A stretch of DNA of 64,000 bases from Acidicapsa ligni (lineage in GTDB: Bacteria; Acidobacteriota; Terriglobia; Terriglobales; Acidobacteriaceae), in assembly GCF_025685655.1 (NCBI RefSeq), contig NZ_JAGSYG010000003.1:186001-250000 (forward strand). The letters run 5' to 3'. The notes under the pieces were generated by a model that saw nothing but the letters and a program-made list of their open reading frames with translations, did no database searches and had not been told where the DNA came from. The position numbers were made by a program, and so were the translations under genes. This document shows, one piece after another, positions 63,499 to 64,000 of the stretch (positions within the stretch are counted from its first letter, which is position 1; every line of letters starts with the position of its first letter).

Positions 63499-64000
63499 TC
63501 ACTCGCCGCTTCAATTTCATTGAAGGCGTAAGCTCTCCCGAATCCAAAGCCCACTCGTCGGCCACCACGCGGAAGCGCTTCATCGTTTCAAAGTTGGCCA
63601 ACGTCCCATTTACACGATCCACGATGTCTTTGTAGAGCGCGATTACACGCGCATCCGCTACCAGTTCGCGCCGTGTCTGCGCCGGAATTCCTTCGGTCTG
63701 CGCCCATGCTTCCAGAGCTGCAAAGTTTGGTGAAATCAGTACACATACAAACTTGTGCCTGTCGCCGACCAGCGCAGCCTGACCAATCAGCAGGTTAGTC
63801 TTCAGCTTGCTCTCGATTGGTTGCGGAGCCACCAGCTTACCGCCCGATGTCTTCAGCAGTTCTTTCTTGCGATCAGTAATGTAGAGAAACCCGTCGCCAT
63901 CAATCTTCGCGATATCCCCGGTCATAAACCATTGCTCGGTATCGAAGCACTCATTCGTAGCCACGAGCTTCTGCCAATAGCCCTGAAAGATTCCGGGCCC
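63434..64000 (-). CDS. Long-chain fatty acid-CoA ligase (AMP-forming), C-terminal part
   Basis: The frame runs off the right edge; the last 188 residues are present. They begin GPGIFQGYWQKL, continue EQWFMTGDIAKIDGDGFLYI and TDRKKELLKTSGGKLVAPQP (the adenylate-forming A8 hinge region with TDRKK) and end with ELTPSMKLKRRVITERYAGL, the ending of FadD15-type ligases where the conserved active-site lysine lies in PSMKLKR. It activates fatty acids to acyl-CoA. Extra residues after the lysine are typical for this subgroup. It converges with, and overlaps, the membrane protein gene. Confidence 0.88.
   Translation of the reverse strand, partial: GPGIFQGYWQKLVATNECFDTEQWFMTGDIAKIDGDGFLYITDRKKELLKTSGGKLVAPQPIESKLKTNLLIGQAALVGDRHKFVCVLISPNFAALEAWAQTEGIPAQTRRELVADARVIALYKDIVDRVNGTLANFETMKRFRVVADEWALDSGELTPSMKLKRRVITERYAGLIADLYADEATARA

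Overview
The window looks like chromosomal DNA from a subdivision 1 acidobacterium (Terriglobales/Acidobacteriaceae). The basis is inference: a Gram-negative lipid A gene pair (lpxD, lpxL-like), a long Oar-like TonB-dependent receptor with an N-terminal carboxypeptidase-regulatory-like domain, abundant secreted and Tat-exported glycoside hydrolases, and many small hairpin repeats between genes. No rRNA, insertion sequence, prophage or CRISPR array was seen. There is one tRNA gene, tRNA-Ser(GGA).

Layout. 1-1730: end of a PIN-domain toxin gene, pdxT, and a lone heme-copper oxidase subunit III. 1766-16726: a small hypothetical gene, then a respiratory complex I operon in the order nuoA-C-D-(unknown gene)-E-F-G-H-J-K-L-M-N. 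nuoB and nuoI are absent from their usual places. 16776-35239: envelope polysaccharide functions. These are three GT4 glycosyltransferases, a DUF2334 deacetylase-like protein, a MurJ-like flippase, an O-antigen ligase/polymerase-like protein, and a co-polymerase fused to a Wza-like export protein. A UDP-sugar 4-epimerase, a UDP-sugar 6-dehydrogenase, an ATP-grasp protein, lpxD and an LpxL-like acyltransferase follow. An amidohydrolase, a small secreted protein and a DUF1080 protein are interspersed.

35240-43049: a repeat-rich stretch with a SYLF-domain lipoprotein-like gene, an atypical NarL/LuxR regulator, dcd, an HU-type protein, a site-2 protease and two secreted proteins of unknown function. 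It also holds two stretches of a hairpin-plus-hexamer repeat in opposite orientations and an orphan intrinsic terminator. 43050-45774: a metY-metX operon preceded by a leader ORF with clustered Met and Cys codons and then a very strong intrinsic terminator. This is read here as a translation-coupled Cys/Met attenuator, and it is the most interesting signal in the window. 46113-46200: tRNA-Ser.

46335-53155: a six-gene, tightly overlapping operon running from an ECF sigma factor through an anti-sigma/FecR-type membrane protein to two ABC ATPase/permease pairs. 53470-62710: a probable furanoside (arabinan or fructan-like) utilisation locus with a Tat-exported GH51 arabinofuranosidase, the TonB receptor, a LacI regulator, a GH172/DUF2961 enzyme and a secreted unknown. 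It is tied together by three near-identical operator-like palindromes containing AAACGTTT. 62848-64000: a small membrane protein and the C-terminal part of an acyl-CoA synthetase that runs off the window.

Start sites were adjusted where a Shine-Dalgarno-like sequence, a signal peptide or coupling to the previous gene decided them; several genes use TTG or GTG. Family assignments come from reading motifs by eye, without database searches.
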